Source: UBA3210 sp002363635
GTDB lineage: Bacteria; Bacillota_I; Bacilli_A; RFN20; CAG-449
Length of the DNA: 64,000 nucleotides
Reading direction: 5' to 3'
NCBI GenBank assembly: GCA_946641515.1
Contig: CAMPBT010000004.1
Location: forward strand, 1 to 64,000
Shown here piece by piece: positions 28,579 through 37,414 of the stretch; position 1 is the first letter of the stretch, and every line of letters starts with the position of its first letter. The notes below the pieces were generated by a model. It did no database searches, was not told the origin of the DNA, and saw only the letters and a program-made list of their open reading frames with translations. A program made the translations under genes and the position numbers.

Positions 28579-30033
28579 TTAATTATCAGCGCGGCTATAA
28601 CCACATTTCATGACTTTAGAAGCTTCCATAGTTACTTTCTTTAAAGTACCCATTGTTAATTCTTTAGCTTTCTTTGCCATCTTTTCATTTGATTCTTCTA
28701 AGACCTTTAAATCTTTTGTTTCATTAAAGAGTTTATCAGTTTCGTTTAATAATTTATGACCAAAACTACTCATAGCTGCTTGGTATCTTTCAATGTGCTG
28801 GACACATGTACCAAAGTTAGCATCTGCCATAACACCAATCAATCTACTTGCCCAGAAGAATGAATTTAATGTATCGATATCTAATGTTGTTGCAGAGAAG
28901 TATTTTGGTAATTTGTTGACATTAGCGTATAACATGGCAGGAGCATTGTATGGGTTACTAGCAAAACATAGCCATTCAATAGCTTTAATTTCATCTGCAA
29001 CATATGGTCTAATTTGAAGAACTTCCATAACGCCAGTTCTTGAAATACCAATTGGTCTATATTTTCCTTTTTCTGGATTATCTTTATTGGATAATGGATT
29101 ATATTTAGTTCCTTGATAATAAGAAGAGAGAATGTATTTGCAATCTTCTACTGTGATTTTATGTTCTGGAACTAGTGACCAAGGGATATCATCGCTTTCT
29201 GGAGTGAAGTCAGCGTCTTCTCCATCCCACTTATATGTTGTAGGGTTAAAATATCTACCCATAAACCATGCTCTTGGTGTGTTATAAACATGGTCAGCAT
29301 CTGAATGAGAACCAAAGACCCATCTTGGGTTAAATTCATCACCTTGGTTGAGGTTTAAATGGTTGTCATTAATGAATTCTCTTAAATCTTTAGAGCAAAG
29401 ATAGTTTTTACCTTCACCTAAAGCATCGTTTAAATCAAATTCATCAATACCAAATTGGTTTGGCATAATGACATATTCTTCATCTTTAACTCTGCGTGCA
29501 ATCCAGTGATGTCCTCCGATTGATTCAAGCCACCAAATTTCATTTTCATCAGAAAAACCAATACCATTTGGTTCATATGTGCCGTATTGTTCTAAAAGTG
29601 AACCAAGTCTTAAGACACCGTCTCTAGCCGTTTTAATGTATGGAAGAACAAGTAAAACTAAATCTTCTTCTCCAATTCCACCTGGAGTTTTATCTTTTCC
29701 TTTTGGAGGGAGAACATATGGGTCTGCACCTAATACTAATGGGTTAGAAGTAATAGTTTCAGTTGCTGTCATTGCAACGTTAGCGGAGTTGATTCCATTT
29801 GCAGGCCAAACACCATTTGAATCATCTACTGAAGGAGTAGAAGTGTATCTTAATGGATTATCAGGTAATTTAATTTCTAATTTTCCAATTTTTGATTTAT
29901 ATACTCTAGGCTGTTTATCTGGAGTTACTACAATTAATTTCTTTTCATCAAAGAAACCATCATCGTTTCTTGCAATTAATGTAGATCCATCGTAGGAAGC
30001 CTTTTTACCTACTAAAATAGTTGTACATGGCAT
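28579..30033 (-). CDS. C69-family dipeptidase
   Basis: The 484 residues match the C69 (PepD/dipeptidase A) family. MPCTTILVGKKAS starts with Cys3, which becomes the N-terminal nucleophile after removal of the first residues, as in Ntn hydrolases. DGSTLIARNDD and the IWWLESIGGHHW region are family-typical. It hydrolyses dipeptides in the cytoplasm. A GGAGGTAATCAT site precedes the ATG. It stands upstream of pnuC on the same strand but a terminator separates them. Confidence 0.92.
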   Translation of the reverse strand: MPCTTILVGKKASYDGSTLIARNDDGFFDEKKLIVVTPDKQPRVYKSKIGKLEIKLPDNPLRYTSTPSVDDSNGVWPANGINSANVAMTATETITSNPLVLGADPYVLPPKGKDKTPGGIGEEDLVLLVLPYIKTARDGVLRLGSLLEQYGTYEPNGIGFSDENEIWWLESIGGHHWIARRVKDEEYVIMPNQFGIDEFDLNDALGEGKNYLCSKDLREFINDNHLNLNQGDEFNPRWVFGSHSDADHVYNTPRAWFMGRYFNPTTYKWDGEDADFTPESDDIPWSLVPEHKITVEDCKYILSSYYQGTKYNPLSNKDNPEKGKYRPIGISRTGVMEVLQIRPYVADEIKAIEWLCFASNPYNAPAMLYANVNKLPKYFSATTLDIDTLNSFFWASRLIGVMADANFGTCVQHIERYQAAMSSFGHKLLNETDKLFNETKDLKVLEESNEKMAKKAKELTMGTLKKVTMEASKVMKCGYSRADN

Positions 30034-30158
30034 ATGATTACCTCCTTGCTGTAAACTATTTTTAGTTTACTACTATATAGATAAAATCTTAAAGAGAAAA
30101 ATAATACTTTTTAAAAGTATTAATACCTAATTCATTGAGAGTGAATTATTTCTAGTGA

Positions 30159-30175
30159 TATAATTTTTTCAGGTG
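30159..30175 (+). promoter_or_regulatory. -10 box and ribosome binding site of CmpB-like gene
   Basis: TATAAT (30159-30164) and AGGTGA (30171-30176) precede the ATG at 30181, giving a leader of only about 10 bases. Confidence 0.6.
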
Positions 30176-30180
30176 ATATT

Positions 30181-31107
30181 ATGAAGTATTTCTTATTATT
30201 CGTATTTTTATTTTTAGTAGGTTCATTTTTTGGATGGTGCCTAGAGGTCTTCTTTAGAAGGTTTTTCAGTGCAAAAAAATGGGTAAATCCAGGCTTTATG
30301 AGAGGCCCATGGCTTCCTTTATATGGATTTGGAGTAACAGTAATGTTTACTATCATTATTGTTTTACAAAAGAATTTACCTTTAGATATTCCTTTATATA
30401 ACCCAAATGGAGCTTATAATTTTAGAGGAGAGAGTTCTCCAACAGTTTATGATCTAATTCCTATTTCAATTATGGGTGCATCTATGATCTTACTTGAATT
30501 TGTCGCAGGATTAATCTTTGTTAAGGGTTTCAAAGTTAGATTATGGGATTATACCAATATGAAAGGTAATATCATGGGTATTATATGTCCTGTATTTAAT
30601 GTCATTTGGGTAGCGTTAGCAATTATTTTCTATTATGGTATTAATCCTTTTGTTTATGATATTGCAAATAAAGCATATGTTTATATGTTTGGTCAATCTT
30701 TAAATTCTCCAGTCACTGAAGCAGGTAACGTCGCACATTTTGGCTTTATCTTTGCTCTTGGTTTAGTATATGGAGTAATGCTAGTAGACTTAATTAAATC
30801 TATTGATTTATTTAATAAGATTACTAAGTTTGCAAAAGAATCTGGTTTAGTAACTCGTTATGATGAAATGAGATTAAAACAAAAAGAATTAACCAAGGAA
30901 GCAAAACAAAAATTAGTTTCTGTTTTACCAGAAACTGTTAAAAAGACATTAGAAGAAAGTAAGAAAATTACCATTAATAATGAGGTAGTAGAAAAAGCAA
31001 AAGATACTATTTCTAAAATCATATTAATAGATCCTAATAAATCAACTTCATCAAATTATGATGAAAATGGTAGACCTATTTCTATCGACGAAGAGAAGAA
31101 AAAATAA
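30181..31107 (+). CDS. Putative CmpB-type ABC transporter membrane protein
   Basis: The 308-residue protein has about five or six transmembrane segments. FFGWCLEVFFRRF near residue 18 and the block RGPWLPLYGFG near 42, with WDYTNMKGNIMGIICP near 122, are the signatures of the ABC_trans_CmpB family (PF06541). The last 90 residues are charged and predicted cytoplasmic. No ATPase partner is adjacent, and the family's true function is poorly known. A strong terminator follows at once. Confidence 0.8.
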   Translation: MKYFLLFVFLFLVGSFFGWCLEVFFRRFFSAKKWVNPGFMRGPWLPLYGFGVTVMFTIIIVLQKNLPLDIPLYNPNGAYNFRGESSPTVYDLIPISIMGASMILLEFVAGLIFVKGFKVRLWDYTNMKGNIMGIICPVFNVIWVALAIIFYYGINPFVYDIANKAYVYMFGQSLNSPVTEAGNVAHFGFIFALGLVYGVMLVDLIKSIDLFNKITKFAKESGLVTRYDEMRLKQKELTKEAKQKLVSVLPETVKKTLEESKKITINNEVVEKAKDTISKIILIDPNKSTSSNYDENGRPISIDEEKKK

Positions 31108-31130
31108 AGTCCGGGGAAACCGGACTTTTC
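31107..31130. terminator. Bidirectional terminator
   Basis: AAGTCCGG and CCGGACTT form a perfect 8-bp stem followed by TTTTC. It separates the CmpB-like gene from the converging tetR gene. Confidence 0.88.
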
Positions 31131-31684
31131 TATTGATGTAATGAGAAGAAGATATCTGATAAAGTTTCAGGTTGTTCTTTAAAGGAGTTCTTTACCCAGA
31201 AAGTGAGTAAAGAGATTAATGATTCTTTAAGAGTATAGATTTGAATTTCTGTAGATATATTGTCTTTATAAATAATTTTTTGATTTACTAATGCATTGAT
31301 GAGTTCGCTTGATCCTTCTTTAAATTCATCGATGAAGACATATGCAGCATCAGATTTTAAAATGCCAGAAATAAGTTCGCGTTCTTCTTGAATGTGATAG
31401 AAGATATGAGTAATTAAATGTTTATAATCAAAGACACTTGCATCAGAGAAATCGTGACCTGTTTCTTTCTTTAAATTAGGAGAGAAAACATGATGGAAAA
31501 TATGATGACAAATATTTCTTAAGACATCATTTTTACATTTGAAATGTTTATAGAAAGTAGATCTTGAAACACCTGATTCATTTAAAATATCTGAAATTAA
31601 AATTTCTTCATAAGATTTTTCTGACATTAATTTGTTCATTGCATTATGAATTGCTTCTAATGACTTTTCTTCACGTTTATCCAT
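31130..31684 (-). CDS. TetR-family transcriptional regulator
   Basis: The 184-residue protein has the TetR helix-turn-helix at about 24-45 (ILNESGVSRSTFYKHF) and an all-helical ligand domain. It diverges from the Pr6Pr-like membrane gene, with 136 bp between them, so it probably controls that gene and itself. An AAGGAGTCAATTTT site precedes the ATG. Confidence 0.9.
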   Translation of the reverse strand: MDKREEKSLEAIHNAMNKLMSEKSYEEILISDILNESGVSRSTFYKHFKCKNDVLRNICHHIFHHVFSPNLKKETGHDFSDASVFDYKHLITHIFYHIQEERELISGILKSDAAYVFIDEFKEGSSELINALVNQKIIYKDNISTEIQIYTLKESLISLLTFWVKNSFKEQPETLSDIFFSLHQ

Positions 31685-31697
31685 AAAATTGACTCCT

Positions 31698-31718
31698 TAT
31701 CGAACTTATGTTCAGTTC
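31698..31718. promoter_or_regulatory. Candidate TetR operator
   Basis: TCGAACTTATGTTCAG contains GAAC-TTAT-GTTC inverted arms, 15 bp before the tetR start, with a second GTTC copy close by. The location and form suit a TetR operator. The arms are short, so this is tentative. Confidence 0.35.
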
Positions 31719-31820
31719 TAGATTAATTATAAAACTATTTTATACAATTGTCTTGTAATTTATTTAAAATAAAAGACTAGTAGAATATAATTTTAATATT
31801 GAATTGAGGGAGATATAAAA

Positions 31821-32564
31821 ATGAAACGTTCATCATTACTCGCACAATTAATATATCGTTCAATTTTAGTTATTGTCGGTATTACAGGTGCAATTTTAGG
31901 CTTTGTAAATAAAGGAACACATTGTTTCTTATTTTACACTTATTGGTCAGGTTGGTTTGCAACTATTGTTGCGATTACTACATTAGTATCTACTATTTTA
32001 CAATTAGCAAAGGGAGAAAAAGAAGGATATAACAAATTTATTCCTATCTTAAAGTTCTGCGCTAATATTATGATTATTGCAACATTTGTTGTTGCAGGCT
32101 TTGTTTTACCAGATAAAATTTGGATGAAAGAATATTGGACTTATGCAACTGGTATTTTCTATCACTTCTTACTTCCAATTATGACTGTTGTTGATTCAGT
32201 CTTATTTGACAAAAAACAATCATATCGTTTAGTTTATCCATTCATTGGATTTATTCCATCATTATTATATTGGATTATTGTTATTTGGAGATTCTTAGCA
32301 TATAGAAGTGCATGTGGAGGTCATATTCCTCAAGCAGAATGGGCATATTATTATCCATATGGCTTTACTAACATTGATAACAAAGCATCTTTAGGTGGCT
32401 TAATTGGCTTACTTGCGGGTATTTTAGTAGCATTAATCTTAATTGGCTTTATTTATTGGACAGTCGATAAATTAGTTAAAGTAGATGGTAAAACTAAGTT
32501 TGAAAACAAAATTAACGAAGAAGAGATGACTGATATTATCCATCTATTAAAAAAGAATAAATAA
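31821..32564 (+). CDS. Pr6Pr-like integral membrane protein
   Basis: The 247-residue protein has six to seven transmembrane segments. The YTYWSGWFATIVAI segment near 41, a HFLLPIMTVVD segment near 115 and the late YYYPYGF motif near 182 match the Pr6Pr family of Firmicutes. Function is unknown. It diverges from tetR, so it is probably the regulated target. A hairpin terminator follows. Confidence 0.72.
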   Translation: MKRSSLLAQLIYRSILVIVGITGAILGFVNKGTHCFLFYTYWSGWFATIVAITTLVSTILQLAKGEKEGYNKFIPILKFCANIMIIATFVVAGFVLPDKIWMKEYWTYATGIFYHFLLPIMTVVDSVLFDKKQSYRLVYPFIGFIPSLLYWIIVIWRFLAYRSACGGHIPQAEWAYYYPYGFTNIDNKASLGGLIGLLAGILVALILIGFIYWTVDKLVKVDGKTKFENKINEEEMTDIIHLLKKNK

Positions 32565-32570
32565 AAATAC

Positions 32571-32614
32571 AAACCATTTAGTTAAAGATAATTAGCTAAG
32601 TGGTTTTTATTTTA
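32571..32614 (+). terminator. Terminator
   Basis: AACCATTTAGTTA pairs imperfectly with TAGCTAAGTGGTT, followed by TTTATTTT. Confidence 0.75.
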
Positions 32615-32634
32615 TAAATAATATATTTAAGTGT

Positions 32635-32673
32635 AGAGTTCGAAAACTATAAAAATATAAAACAAGAGTTCGA
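32635..32673. repeat. Two direct AGAGTTCGA repeats 30 bp apart
   Basis: AGAGTTCGA occurs at 32635-32643 and 32665-32673, exactly 30 bp start to start, about three helical turns, upstream of the methyltransferase/importer operon. This could be a pair of activator sites, but with nine bases each the evidence is thin. Confidence 0.3.
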
Positions 32674-32760
32674 GAAAAATGAGAGAAATAAAACTTTTGT
32701 CATTAAATGTCTTATAAATCTTTAAAATATAAGTATTTTCCTATTTATTTTGTTTGTTTT

Positions 32761-32779
32761 AATAGATATACTATCTATT
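32761..32779. promoter_or_regulatory. Operator-like inverted repeat over the -10 box
   Basis: AATAGATA-TAC-TATCTATT is a perfect 8-3-8 inverted repeat. The TATACT -10 box (32767-32772) lies inside it and the ribosome binding site follows. It probably binds a metal- or substrate-sensing repressor of the importer operon; it is not an obvious Fur box. Confidence 0.55.
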
Positions 32780-32796
32780 GCAAAAGGAGATTAATT

Positions 32797-33387
32797 ATGG
32801 AACTTGCTAATCAAACACAAATGAAAAATTTCTTTGATGAACTTGCTAAAACTTGGGATTCAAGACAAAAAGAGATATCTCCTAGAGATGAATTAATTAA
32901 ATCTTTACCTATTGATAATAATGATTTAGTTCTTGATTTAGCATGTGGTACAGGCATTGTTTCTAATCTCATTTATCAAAAAACAAATAGACAAGTAATT
33001 GGTCTAGATATTTCTTCAGAAATGATTAGTCGTGCCAAAGCAAAGTATAGTGAAGATATCGCGAAATATTTTGTTGGAGATTTTTATGATTTTAAATATG
33101 AAGAAAGCTTTAACGCTATTGTAGTTTTTGATGCTTTTCCTCATTTTACTGATAAAAATAAATTTATAGCATCATGTAGAAATAATCTTAAAGATAAAGG
33201 CTATTTATGTATTCTTCATGATTTAGGTAGAGAAGAACTTGCTCATCATCACGCAGGTAGAGTAATGCAATATTCTTTAGATTTATTATCTCCATTAGAA
33301 GAATATGAATATTTCAAAGAAGAATATGATTTAATTGCAAGTTACGAAGATGAAACTAGATATTTATTAATAATGAGAAAAAAATAA
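32797..33387 (+). CDS. Class I SAM-dependent methyltransferase
   Basis: The start 32797 is chosen because of AAAGGAGATT; the open frame extends to 32707 without a site. The 196-residue protein has the Rossmann motif LDLACGTGIVS near 48-58 and an acidic end of strand 2 (GLDISSEMI). Substrate is unknown. It is the first gene of an operon with a FecCD-type ABC importer (1 base to the permease), which suggests that it modifies a metal-chelate or corrinoid-like cargo, or a ligand. This link is inference. Confidence 0.82.
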   Translation: MELANQTQMKNFFDELAKTWDSRQKEISPRDELIKSLPIDNNDLVLDLACGTGIVSNLIYQKTNRQVIGLDISSEMISRAKAKYSEDIAKYFVGDFYDFKYEESFNAIVVFDAFPHFTDKNKFIASCRNNLKDKGYLCILHDLGREELAHHHAGRVMQYSLDLLSPLEEYEYFKEEYDLIASYEDETRYLLIMRKK

Positions 33388-33388
33388 G

Positions 33389-34447
33389 ATGACAACAATT
33401 TTAGATCAAAGAAAAAATATTAGAACTAGAAAAATTATTACTTTAGCTATTTTAGCATTTTTAGTAATAGTTGTTTTCTTTTTGTCTTTATTTATCGGCA
33501 ACGGAAAAGATTTTATGTCTTTAGTTAATGGCTTTTTTCATAAGGGAAGTCGAATTGATGAAATCTTAGTCTATAATATTGCTCTTCCTCGAGCATTAGC
33601 AGGATTACTTGTTGGAATTGGTCTAGCCATATCTGGCGTCATTATGCAAGTTGATTTAAATAATACAATGGCGTCTCCTTCAACATTAGGTGTTAGTAAT
33701 GCTGCAGTCCTTGGTGCAAACCTTGCTATTACAATTTTGAGTGGTGGTTATTTTGATTCTAATAATGGTTCTTATTGGAATATGAATAATCCATATGTAG
33801 TTACTATATTTGCCTTTATTTTTTCAGTAATTTGCGTATTAGTAATTCTTGGAATGTCAGCATTTAAGAATTTCTCACCTAATACTGTTATTTTATCTGG
33901 TATTGCACTTGGCGCGATGTTTACTGCTATTACTACAATTTTACAATATTTTGCAACCGATACTCAGCTTGCAGGTATGGTTTATTGGTCATTTGGAGAC
34001 TTAAGTAGAGCAACATATACAGATGATTACATTATTCTAACTGTAGTATTAATTTCATTTGTTTATTTTATGATTTATTCATTTCAATTTAATGCATTAA
34101 ATCAAGGTGATTTTACTGCTAAATCATTAGGAGTAAATGTAAATATGTTAAGATTTGTCTCATTATTACTTGCTTCATTGTGTACAGCAGTTTGTATTTC
34201 ATTTGTAGGAATTATTGGATTCCTTGGAATTCTTGCTCCACATATTGTAAGGAGAATTATTGGTAACGATTATCGTTATTTAATTCCAGGTAGTGCCTTA
34301 ATGGGTGCCTTAATTTTGTTAAGTTCTGATTTATTGTCTAAAGTAATTCTAAAAGATTTATCTTTACCAGTTGGCGCAATTACTTCATTATTTGGGGCAC
34401 CATTCTTCTTATATATTATCTTTAGAAGAAAGGAGAATTTAAACTAA
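33389..34447 (+). CDS. FecCD-type iron/cobalamin ABC importer permease
   Basis: The 352-residue protein has about ten transmembrane segments. RALAGLLVGIGLAISGVIMQ near 69 and GIIGFLGILAPHIVRRI near 276 are the FecCD/BtuC signatures, the latter contacting the ATPase. It forms the channel of a type II importer for siderophore, haem or cobalamin-like ligands. The last codon overlaps the ATPase start by one base. Confidence 0.93.
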   Translation: MTTILDQRKNIRTRKIITLAILAFLVIVVFFLSLFIGNGKDFMSLVNGFFHKGSRIDEILVYNIALPRALAGLLVGIGLAISGVIMQVDLNNTMASPSTLGVSNAAVLGANLAITILSGGYFDSNNGSYWNMNNPYVVTIFAFIFSVICVLVILGMSAFKNFSPNTVILSGIALGAMFTAITTILQYFATDTQLAGMVYWSFGDLSRATYTDDYIILTVVLISFVYFMIYSFQFNALNQGDFTAKSLGVNVNMLRFVSLLLASLCTAVCISFVGIIGFLGILAPHIVRRIIGNDYRYLIPGSALMGALILLSSDLLSKVILKDLSLPVGAITSLFGAPFFLYIIFRRKENLN

Positions 34448-35202
34448 TGTTAGATGTTAAGAGTTTATCTTTCTCCTATAGTAAAGAGAAAATCACAATC
34501 AGTGATATAAATTTTGAATTAAATGCAGGTGAAGTATGTTCAATTGTCGGTCCTAATGGTGCAGGTAAATCTACTTTACTTAAGTGTTTAGATTCGTTAA
34601 TTAAAATTAGAAGCGGTTCGATAATTTTAGATAATCAGGACGTTATTAAAATGAATCGTAGAGAACGTGCTAAAAATATTGCGTATGTTTCTCAAAATAG
34701 TCAAACTTCTCCATTAAGCGTATATGACACAATTATGCTTGGAAGAATGCCTTTTTCTTCATTTTATACTAATGAAGAAGATGCTAAAAGAGTAGAAAAG
34801 ATTATCGAAGAGATGGAACTTACTTCTTTAGCAAATAAGTCTATTACAGAATTATCTGGCGGTGAACTTCAAAAAGTTATGATTGCTAGAGCATTAGTTG
34901 GTGAACCAAAGGTTTTATTACTTGATGAACCTACTAATAATTTAGATATTCATAATCAATTAAAATTATTTAGTTTAGTAAAAAAACTCGCCAAAGAAAA
35001 AAATATTATCGTTATTATTATTGTTCATGATTTAAATATGTCTTTAGACATTTCAAATAAAATATTAGTTTTATCAGAAGGTAGAATGGAAGCGTTTGGG
35101 AATAAAGAAGTTCTAACTTCAAAATTGATTGAAGATGTATTTAAAGTGAAAAACAAAATTATTACTCAAGAGGGAAAGGATTTAATTATTTATGAAGAGT
35201 AA
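34447..35202 (+). CDS. FecE/BtuD-type ABC importer ATPase
   Basis: The 251-residue protein contains Walker A GPNGAGKST (37-45), ABC signature LSGGELQKV near 138 and Walker B VLLLDEPTNNLD near 158. It powers the FecCD permease encoded one base upstream and overlaps the binding-protein gene by 11 bases. Confidence 0.94.
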   Translation: MLDVKSLSFSYSKEKITISDINFELNAGEVCSIVGPNGAGKSTLLKCLDSLIKIRSGSIILDNQDVIKMNRRERAKNIAYVSQNSQTSPLSVYDTIMLGRMPFSSFYTNEEDAKRVEKIIEEMELTSLANKSITELSGGELQKVMIARALVGEPKVLLLDEPTNNLDIHNQLKLFSLVKKLAKEKNIIVIIIVHDLNMSLDISNKILVLSEGRMEAFGNKEVLTSKLIEDVFKVKNKIITQEGKDLIIYEE

Positions 35203-36358
35203 AAAGTTATTATTAAGCACAGCAATATTATTAAGCTTAGTATCATGTGGGGGAGGAAGTAGTGAAGTAAGTAACTCAATTTCTGAAAATACAGAAGTTA
35301 AAATTACAGATTTAGCTAATAGAGAACTTACTATTGATACTTCTAAAGTCAACAAAGTAGTCTGCGTCGGTGCAGGTGCATTAAGATTATATTCATACGT
35401 CGGTGATATGAATAAATTATCAGGTGCAGAAGATATCGATAGAACTACTGGAGAAAAAGGATCTAATCCATTTGTTACAGCATCAAGACCATATTATGAT
35501 GTTAACAAAGATTTATTAAAGAATTTACCAACATGTGGACTTGGTGGACCTATGCACCAAAGTGCAGAAGCTGATAAAATCTTAGCATGTGAACCAGATG
35601 TAGTTTTCTCATTATATACAGATCCAAAAGCTGCAAATGATTTACAAGAAAAATTAGGTGGTATTCCAGTTGTTGTTTTAAAATATGGTCAACAGTCAGT
35701 ATTTGATGACAATATTAAAAAATCATTAAGAGTTTTAGGCCAAGTTTTAAATAAATCAGAAAAAGCAGAAAATCTTATTTCATACATTGATACCTCTAAA
35801 ACAGAACTTCAAAATAAAACAAAAGATGTTAAAGATGAAGATAAAGAATCAGTTTATATTGGTTGTTTAGGTAACTGGGGAAAGCAGTCAATTTATTCAA
35901 CATCAACATCTTATCCATTATTTACAGTTTCAGGTATTAAGAATGTTTTAGAAGGTAATGTTTCAATTACTCAAGGAAATGTTGACCCTGGTTCATTTGT
36001 TGCAAGCAATCCAGATAAAATTATCATAGATGCTGCAGGTGTTGATTTATTTAAAACAACATATAGTGAAGATCCAGATAAATTCAATGCAATGAATGCA
36101 TTTAAAAATGGAGAAATTTATTTACAGATGCCATTTAATGCATATTATACAAACCTTGAAATTGCTTTAATGGATGCTTATTATGATGCATCAGTTGTCT
36201 TTACTGAACAATATAAAGGTTTTGATTTAGACGCTAAATGTAAAGAAATTTCAGAAGCATTCCTTGGGGTAGATTGCTACGACTCAATTAAGAACGCTAA
36301 GTCATCTCACGGTGGCTTCCAAAAAATTAGTAACCCTCAAGAATTCTTTGCAGCATAA
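35192..36358 (+). CDS. Iron/B12-type ABC importer substrate-binding lipoprotein
   Basis: The 388-residue protein starts with a lipoprotein signal (LLLSTAILLSLVSCGG, Cys19). The FepB/BtuF-type two-lobe binding fold follows, with the ITDLANREL opening near 36, PDVVFSLYTDP near 134 and a helical bridge (NIKKSLRVLGQVL near 167). It catches the ligand outside the membrane for the FecCD importer. The ligand is not readable from the sequence. Translation starts inside the ATPase gene. Confidence 0.92.
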   Translation: MKSKKLLLSTAILLSLVSCGGGSSEVSNSISENTEVKITDLANRELTIDTSKVNKVVCVGAGALRLYSYVGDMNKLSGAEDIDRTTGEKGSNPFVTASRPYYDVNKDLLKNLPTCGLGGPMHQSAEADKILACEPDVVFSLYTDPKAANDLQEKLGGIPVVVLKYGQQSVFDDNIKKSLRVLGQVLNKSEKAENLISYIDTSKTELQNKTKDVKDEDKESVYIGCLGNWGKQSIYSTSTSYPLFTVSGIKNVLEGNVSITQGNVDPGSFVASNPDKIIIDAAGVDLFKTTYSEDPDKFNAMNAFKNGEIYLQMPFNAYYTNLEIALMDAYYDASVVFTEQYKGFDLDAKCKEISEAFLGVDCYDSIKNAKSSHGGFQKISNPQEFFAA

Positions 36359-36362
36359 AATA

Positions 36363-36405
36363 AATGAACCTTATTTGAGAAAACTCATCTAAGGTTCATT
36401 TTTTT
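36363..36405. terminator. Bidirectional terminator
   Basis: AATGAACCTTA pairs with TAAGGTTCATT around an inner TGAG/CTCA stem, followed by TTTTTT. It ends the importer operon and the converging HD gene. Confidence 0.88.
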
Positions 36406-37081
36406 AGATTAATTCTAAACCATTAATAATTAATTTAAATCTTGCATCTAAATGTTTTGCAGCAAGCTTACATAATTTCATACGTTCCATAAAGATTTCA
36501 AAATAATCCATAACATCGGTAATTTCAGTATCAATTGTCATATTACAGATAATTGCACGATTTTCTTTATCAATTTCTACTTGAGAAGAGATAACAGCGT
36601 AATTAACACGTAAATGGATGTTGCCATGAGCCTCTTCTTTAGTAACTGTTGATCTTACTCTAGTTCTTCTAACGTCTGTCTTATCTGCAATGATTAAGGC
36701 TGCTGCAATTGAGTTGACAGGGTAAGCAGCTGATTCATCGTGATTACCAATTGCGGCAATAATTGGTGAAATATCTTTTGGCTCCATTTCAAGTCTAGTT
36801 AAGATATTAAACGCCATCATTGCACCGACTTGACCATGTCCTACACGGTTAATTCCATTACCAATATCGTGCATGTATGCTGCAATTTGACCTAGTCTAA
36901 TTTCTCTAGGTGAATATGAAAAGCCTGTTAAAATGTCTTTTACTACTTTGCAGCATTTTAAAACATGTCCATAAGAGTGGTCTGTAAAACCTTGTGCTGC
37001 TAAAGAAGCATCTGCCATTTGTACATAGTTTGCAATTTCTTTATTGTTTCTAATTTCATCAAAAGTAATTTCTTTACCCAT
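36404..37081 (-). CDS. HD-domain phosphohydrolase
   Basis: The 225-residue protein has the HD metal site: His39 (SYGHV), His71-Asp72 (YMHDIGNG), His82 and the NHDES box (114-116), with a later Asp in LIIADKTD near 132. Such proteins hydrolyse nucleotides or signalling nucleotides. Substrate is unknown; the fold is closer to the metal-dependent HD group than to RelA/SpoT. It is monocistronic, with a GGGAGATATTT site before the ATG. Confidence 0.85.
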   Translation of the reverse strand: MGKEITFDEIRNNKEIANYVQMADASLAAQGFTDHSYGHVLKCCKVVKDILTGFSYSPREIRLGQIAAYMHDIGNGINRVGHGQVGAMMAFNILTRLEMEPKDISPIIAAIGNHDESAAYPVNSIAAALIIADKTDVRRTRVRSTVTKEEAHGNIHLRVNYAVISSQVEIDKENRAIICNMTIDTEITDVMDYFEIFMERMKLCKLAAKHLDARFKLIINGLELI

Positions 37082-37190
37082 AAATATCTCCCAAATATAT
37101 GAATATATATTTTTAATATAATAATCTTCTTTAAAGAAGTTGTCAAATGATAAAATTTTATCAATTTAAGAAAAAAATATAATTTGGGTA

Positions 37191-37219
37191 TTTACAAAAT
37201 TTAAAAAAGGTCGTATATT
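37191..37219 (+). promoter_or_regulatory. Strong promoter for the intergenic ncRNA
   Basis: TTTACA (37191-37196), 17 bases, TATATT (37214-37219). No start codon or ribosome binding site follows within a plausible distance, but a structured RNA region does. Confidence 0.75.
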
Positions 37220-37225
37220 CTAGTA

Positions 37226-37364
37226 AAGGCAATTTAAAACCTTGGTAAAACAATCCGTCTAGCATCATAAGATCAGTCTGTGGTGAAATTAATTATAGGG
37301 AGTAATTAGTGGAACCTGACGTAAAGGTCTTAGTGTATGAAAGATTAGGAATTGTCTTTTTTTT
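37226..37364 (+). ncRNA. Structured small RNA, possibly 6S RNA
   Basis: About 139 bases lie between a good promoter and a T8 run (37357-37364). The ends pair (GGCAATT at 37228 with AATTGTC at 37350), then ACCTT/AAGGT, CGTC/GACG and an apical GGTGAAATTAATTA/TAATTAGTGGAACC helix can form one long rod with bulges. A small 3'-side hairpin (TCTT...AAGA) sits near the middle. A rod with a central bulge resembles 6S RNA, which would be about 180 bases; it has no SRP, tmRNA or RNase P signatures. The RNA gene is well supported, its identity is not. Confidence 0.65.
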
Positions 37365-37371
37365 ATTTTTT

Positions 37372-37396
37372 TAATAAAAAAAAGACCGAAGTCTTC
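37372..37396 (-). terminator. Terminator of the MATE gene
   Basis: Minus-strand stem AAGAC-TTCG-GTCTT followed by TTTTTTT. It converges on the ncRNA end, separated by a few bases. Confidence 0.85.
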
Positions 37397-37414
37397 TAAA
37401 TGTATAAGTATGGA

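Noticed and set aside
37226..37364. SRP RNA, tmRNA or RNase P identity for the intergenic RNA
   Set aside because: The signature SRP loop, tmRNA ends and RNase P core motifs are missing.
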